Source: Isoetes engelmannii
Lineage: Eukaryota; Streptophyta; Lycopodiopsida; Isoetales; Isoetaceae
Reading direction: 5' to 3'
Length of the DNA: 22,235 nucleotides
NCBI GenBank assembly: GCA_011763485.2
Contig: JAANSK020259274.1
Span: forward strand, 1 to 22,235
In this document: positions 19,021-22,235 of the stretch, one piece after another
How the letters are laid out: each line of letters begins with the position of its first letter
Position numbering within the stretch: the stretch's first letter is position 1
Notes under the pieces: model-generated
Seen by the model: the letters and a program-made list of their open reading frames with translations, nothing else
Database searches by the model: none
Told to the model about the DNA's origin: nothing
Position numbers and translations under genes: made by a program

Positions 19021-19594
19021 GACGTAATGATGAATAGAATGACATCCTTTGAAAAAACAAATATGGGCATGCCAAGTAAAGATCATGTCATATTAAAAAA
19101 AATTAAGGATTTTTAGCAATCGAGAATAGATATCAAATAACAGGTACCATGAAAATCATCAGCCTAGAGACTCAGGACTCGATATGGTTCTATGTGATTT
19201 CACCACTAATGAATTGCCTAGACTTGGACAATCGGTTTTTTCACAGTGGAATTTGTATGATGCTAAAAAAAGGGGGACCATGCATTGTTTGTGGCAACTT
19301 TATGTGCGGGTGATAAATGTGTGGTTCCATGTCTTAGCACAATGTCTTAGAATAATAGAGCAGGATACACAATTAGACTTAGAAGCAAATAAAGAAAAGG
19401 AACTTGGTCCAAACTAGAACTTATATTGTTTCCAGAAGCAGGCCACCCACACTACTATTAGTGGCATTTAGATCTAGGGTTTTTTAACTTAACACAAACC
19501 ATTACATCCAACGTCTTAATGTTAATTTCCCACTGAAACCCCCTTTGGTTTGGGTGCATATTCACACGGGGGCGACTGCAGCAAAAGATGAGTT
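19021..19594. other. Spacer downstream of the HUH element, with a short hairpin
   Basis: No gene was found. CACTA (19450-19454) pairs with TAGTG (19459-19463) across 4 nt, a small stem about 130 bp beyond the stop of the HUH gene. It could be part of the element's terminal structure, but the boundary cannot be fixed. Confidence 0.3.
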
Positions 19595-20903
19595 TTAGTT
19601 GGTGAGGTTGATTTCTTCATCACCCAAATCTCCAACTACAACTGTGTTTTGGAGTCTGTCTGCAACATGCGCTTCTAACAACTCGTCTGGATCTTCATTT
19701 ACAGGTTGGGGCTCGTCAAAGTACCTAGAAGGATTTGCAAATGCATTACTGCTATGAGCTCTTGACGAGCACCTTGTATCATTTGAAGGTGGTCCATAAA
19801 GAACCAATGAGACTTTCTCACGGGTTGCCTGCATTGGATTCATCATCAAATCATATGCTGTTTCAACTCGTCTTTGGTCCAAGTTTGGCCATTGGTGGGA
19901 ATAGACCATTGTGCAGTGAAATAGAACTTGCTTGTTCTAATCATTTCTGTGAGTGTATATGTCAATGGTGGTTTACGGCGATTGAACATTTGATATTTAG
20001 CATAATGACACATTTTGTAATATAGATTCTTGGGGTCTAGACAAACCTCGTCTTTGATTTCACCTGCTCCATATAGTGCGTATTTTTCTTTACCTCTCAT
20101 CAATTCTTCGGATGACACATTGTGCATGTGGACATTGAAATGAGGTTTCCCAAAACCCTTCATGCTACTAGTACCCTAACATTCCTTCAAAACAATGCAA
20201 CTTAGTGTCTTTGAGTGTCCTGCACATTATTTTTGCTCATGCTGGCTTTGTGGTGTTCCATCTCATGGCTTGTTTGAGCAATGCTGCTGCTCCTCGAACT
20301 CCTACTGTTTTGAGTCTAGCTGTAGCTTGGAAGTGAAGGTGATCTAGATTGGAACCACGCTATGTGGCTATTAATCCTGCATGGCAATGTTCTATAAAAA
20401 AACTCAAGGACATTGTCAATTAATTTTGGGTCAACATCTGTACCCCCAATCCCTATTGTAATTGAGACATCTCCACCAACTGGACCTTTTGGTTTGCCTT
20501 GCTGCTTTTATTCCTTGCTTCCTCCTTCTTTTGCATTTTCTCTTATTAGTTTCAGAATTGTCTGTGTCACTTGGGCTTGATGTGTGAATACTAATCAAAT
20601 CATCATCATCATCTTCAACAACAACTTGCTTTCCTTTTTTTTTTTCTTCTAACTGGACTAGATTCTCCGACTACAATCTTCTGTAATACACCTAGATGGT
20701 CCTGCCTCTGCTCGGTGCGGGAATTAATCTAGATGCAAGGCATTGCAAAATACCTCAACGCAATGATTGATTTCAGCTTCTTGAATTGCCTCGACATTGT
20801 CTTGTACCGGGTGATTGATTTCATACGTGATGCCTTCTGCTTGCACAACTCGAGTTCGTGCTGATGAGCTTGAGCCTCGTCTGTTTCTTGCCATTTTCCT
20901 CAT
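19595..20903 (-). mobile_element. Degenerate HUH-endonuclease element, Replitron-like
   Basis: Read on the minus strand, the parts in order are as follows. A basic, Ser-rich N-terminus starts MRKMARNRRGSSSS (ATG 20903). A linker has an acidic run (VVVEDDDDDL, near 20610) and a basic cluster (KRKCKRRRK). A first core strand reads DVSITIGIGGTDVDPKLIDN (about 20476-20415). The HUH motif is DHLHFQ (20344-20327), with QAMRW about 50 nt further on. GMLGY (Tyr codon 20173-20171) is followed by KGFGKPHF, giving a Tyr with a nearby Lys. A long conserved C-terminus includes NVSSEEL, YALYGAGEIKDEVCL and DPKNLYYK. HUH enzymes nick and join single DNA strands through that tyrosine and drive rolling-circle-type movement. 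The block order best fits Replitrons rather than Helitrons (no helicase seen). The gene is broken in several places and not functional as it stands. Element ends are not defined. Confidence 0.6.
20327..20344 (-). other. HUH motif (DHLHFQ) of the endonuclease
   Basis: Two histidines separated by a bulky hydrophobic residue, followed by F-Q, form the metal-binding signature of HUH endonucleases (codons HLH at 20341-20333). The Tyr codon at 20173-20171, with Lys a few residues on, lies about 55 codons downstream in the same frame, a normal motif 2 to motif 3 distance. Confidence 0.6.
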
Positions 20904-21145
20904 GCTTAACTATAGAGAAATAACAATGATTCAACAAGGATCTCACACAATATAAATTGACAAAAGATGTGATGTTGAGGATGTAATGAAATGTATGCTT
21001 GATATTGGTTAAACAAAAACCTAAAGCAGCCAATGATAGTGAACTATAAAATAAAATAGAATAAAATATCTAGCCAAGCATCAACTCAAGCTTCGTGCTC
21101 CCAGACCTTTAAACTTGTTGGGAATCATCCAGCATTCTCAATAAA

Positions 21146-21156
21146 AATGACACGTG
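21146..21156. promoter_or_regulatory. G-box / ABRE-like site
   Basis: GACACGTGGTG contains the core CACGTG. It lies about 245 bp upstream of the HUH ORF start (minus strand). Confidence 0.3.
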
Positions 21157-21474
21157 GTGATTGCCTTGGGCAGCAAATGGTTTTTGCTTGTTAAATGTTA
21201 ACATGGTTACAGGAAAAAGAAACAAAAATGGCATCTAGCGATTTCGGCATAGGAGTTAAAAAGTGACAGCCAGATTGCAAAATTTGGAAGAGTACTGAGC
21301 GTTGGGCTAGAACTGTGAAAGGCGTGAAGGATCCGCTTGTTGTGTGGAAGAAAATAATCTGGTGGAAGTAATTAACCTGGCAGGCCTGTGTACAACAAGA
21401 GTTGCTCACAGCAAGATGGAGCAAACGTAAAGGCCACCTATGTGGCATTCTGTTCCCGTATTGAACCAGCTTTT

Positions 21475-21486
21475 GACACGTGGCAG
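21475..21486. promoter_or_regulatory. Second G-box / ABRE-like site
   Basis: GACACGTGGCA contains the extended ACGTGGC core bound by plant bZIP factors. It repeats the GACACGTGG of the site at 21146. Both are in the spacer between the two minus-strand genes. Confidence 0.35.
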
Positions 21487-21585
21487 TGTTTCAAAACGTG
21501 GAACTCCACTAAAAATTTTTATTTGTTGCTTGAAAGTTGATTTTTGTTACTGTTCTTTAGAATGCATAATAAAAAACTTAAGAAT

Positions 21586-21648
21586 AAGTAAAAATTTCAG
21601 AATGTCAAGTAAAAAGTGCAAAATGTAAAGTAAAAAGTTCAGAATCCA
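21586..21648 (+). repeat. 21-bp tandem repeat, three units
   Basis: AAGTAAAAATTTCAGAATGTC (21586), AAGTAAAAAGTGCAAAATGTA (21607) and AAGTAAAAAGTTCAGAATCCA (21628) have equal length with no gaps and a few substitutions between units. Confidence 0.85.
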
Positions 21649-21797
21649 ACAGTGAAAATGAGATACACTAACAGTGGAAAAAAGTTAGACCTTCTGCTGG
21701 TATTACAGTTAAAAACAATAAAACAGTATAATTCCCTGCTCAAAGTTAAAAACAGGTATGATCCTGTTGAAAGTCATAGTTCAAAAGTAACAATGTT

Positions 21798-22235
21798 TCA
21801 CTTTGATCCTGTAATCCGCTTCACAAATTCAGTAATATCAAGGTTGCTGCTGCTACCACCAGATAGAATTATGCAATTATGGAATGTACCACCTGTGACA
21901 TGTGTAGATCCAACATCCAGAGTAAGATTGAATGCTTTCCTCAAGCGCTGATTCTGCCCAGCTAAATCCTCAAGGCTAATAGTATCGAAAAAAGGATCAT
22001 CCAATTCAGAAGCTGCAATAGGAACTACACTTTTATCACTTTGTTCAACCTTCTTCACGTGAAGATTATCTGCTCCAAAAAATCTGGTTAGAATGTAAAC
22101 AAACAATCAAATAAAAAATTCAATAAAAAGTTTACCTGTCACAACAACTGGATTAACCGGATCAGCCACAACAACTGGATTAACCGGATCAGCCGGCAGA
22201 ATATTGATAGTAGGAGTTGGAAGCACGTCAAAACT
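21798..22235 (-). CDS. Last two exons of an unidentified gene (5' part outside the window)
   Basis: The penultimate exon runs from the window edge to 22136 (donor GTAAAC) and reads FDVLPTPTINILPADPVNPV and so on, containing a 9-residue motif, ADPVNPVVV, twice in a row. The last exon, 22069-21798 (acceptor GGAGCAG), continues in phase as NLHVKKVEQSDKSVV, a short helical stretch GQNQRLRKAFN, and the ending TGGTFHNCIILSGG...FVKRITGSK with a TGA stop. The splice is inferred because reading straight on hits no consistent frame, while this junction joins phase 1 to phase 2 cleanly. No domain is recognised. The 9-aa repeat is encoded by an exact 27-bp tandem duplication. It could be a host gene or an upstream gene of the neighbouring HUH element. 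Confidence 0.45.
22140..22193 (+). repeat. 27-bp tandem duplication inside the exon
   Basis: CACAACAACTGGATTAACCG plus GATCAGC occurs twice, head to tail (22140-22166 and 22167-22193). Being a multiple of three it keeps the minus-strand frame and doubles the ADPVNPVVV motif. Confidence 0.85.

Noticed and set aside
19735-20025. Plus-strand frame of 96 codons.
   Set aside because: Antisense shadow of the conserved C-terminal part of the HUH endonuclease.

Overview
The window reads as nuclear DNA of a land plant or close streptophyte relative: short spliced exons with GT-AG introns, AT-rich spacers, LINE and SINE debris, and one intact gene whose product closely matches the plant TatD nuclease (TATDN1-type) family. 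Nothing in it fixes the lineage. The allene-oxide-cyclase-barrel-like exon and the HUH-endonuclease element make a seed-free plant (fern, lycophyte, bryophyte) a reasonable guess, but only a guess.

Layout, left to right. 1-587: the terminal exon of an AOC-barrel/dirigent-like gene on the + strand, followed at 731-880 by a diverged second copy of its last ~145 bp. 880-7930: gene-poor, with a cluster of hairpins and short tandem repeats (2769-3117), a tRNA-derived SINE head (3780-3902, minus), a degenerate tandem repeat (4497-4684), a 95-bp foldback element (5871-5965) and the 5'-truncated 3' end of a LINE (6858-7336).

7933-11448 (minus): the only complete gene found, a 12-exon TatD-family nuclease. 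I read all exons by hand. They join into 939 nt (312 codons plus stop), every junction is GT-AG and phase-consistent, and one exon is only 21 nt long.

11606-13430: a GC-rich island with a 243-bp tandem duplication and overlapping open frames on both strands, probably decayed mobile DNA. 13489-19100: mostly empty AT-rich DNA with several tandem duplications, a second SINE-like head (about 18756-18811) and a 30-bp tandem repeat.

19595-20903 (minus): the most notable item, a broken gene for a rolling-circle (HUH) endonuclease. It has an HLH metal-binding motif, a downstream Tyr/Lys motif and a long conserved C-terminal region, and most resembles the Replitron group of eukaryotic transposons. 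To its right, on the same strand, are the last two exons of an unidentified gene (21798-22235, running off the window) with a duplicated 9-residue motif. Two G-box sequences lie between them. Whether those two exons belong to the HUH element is open.
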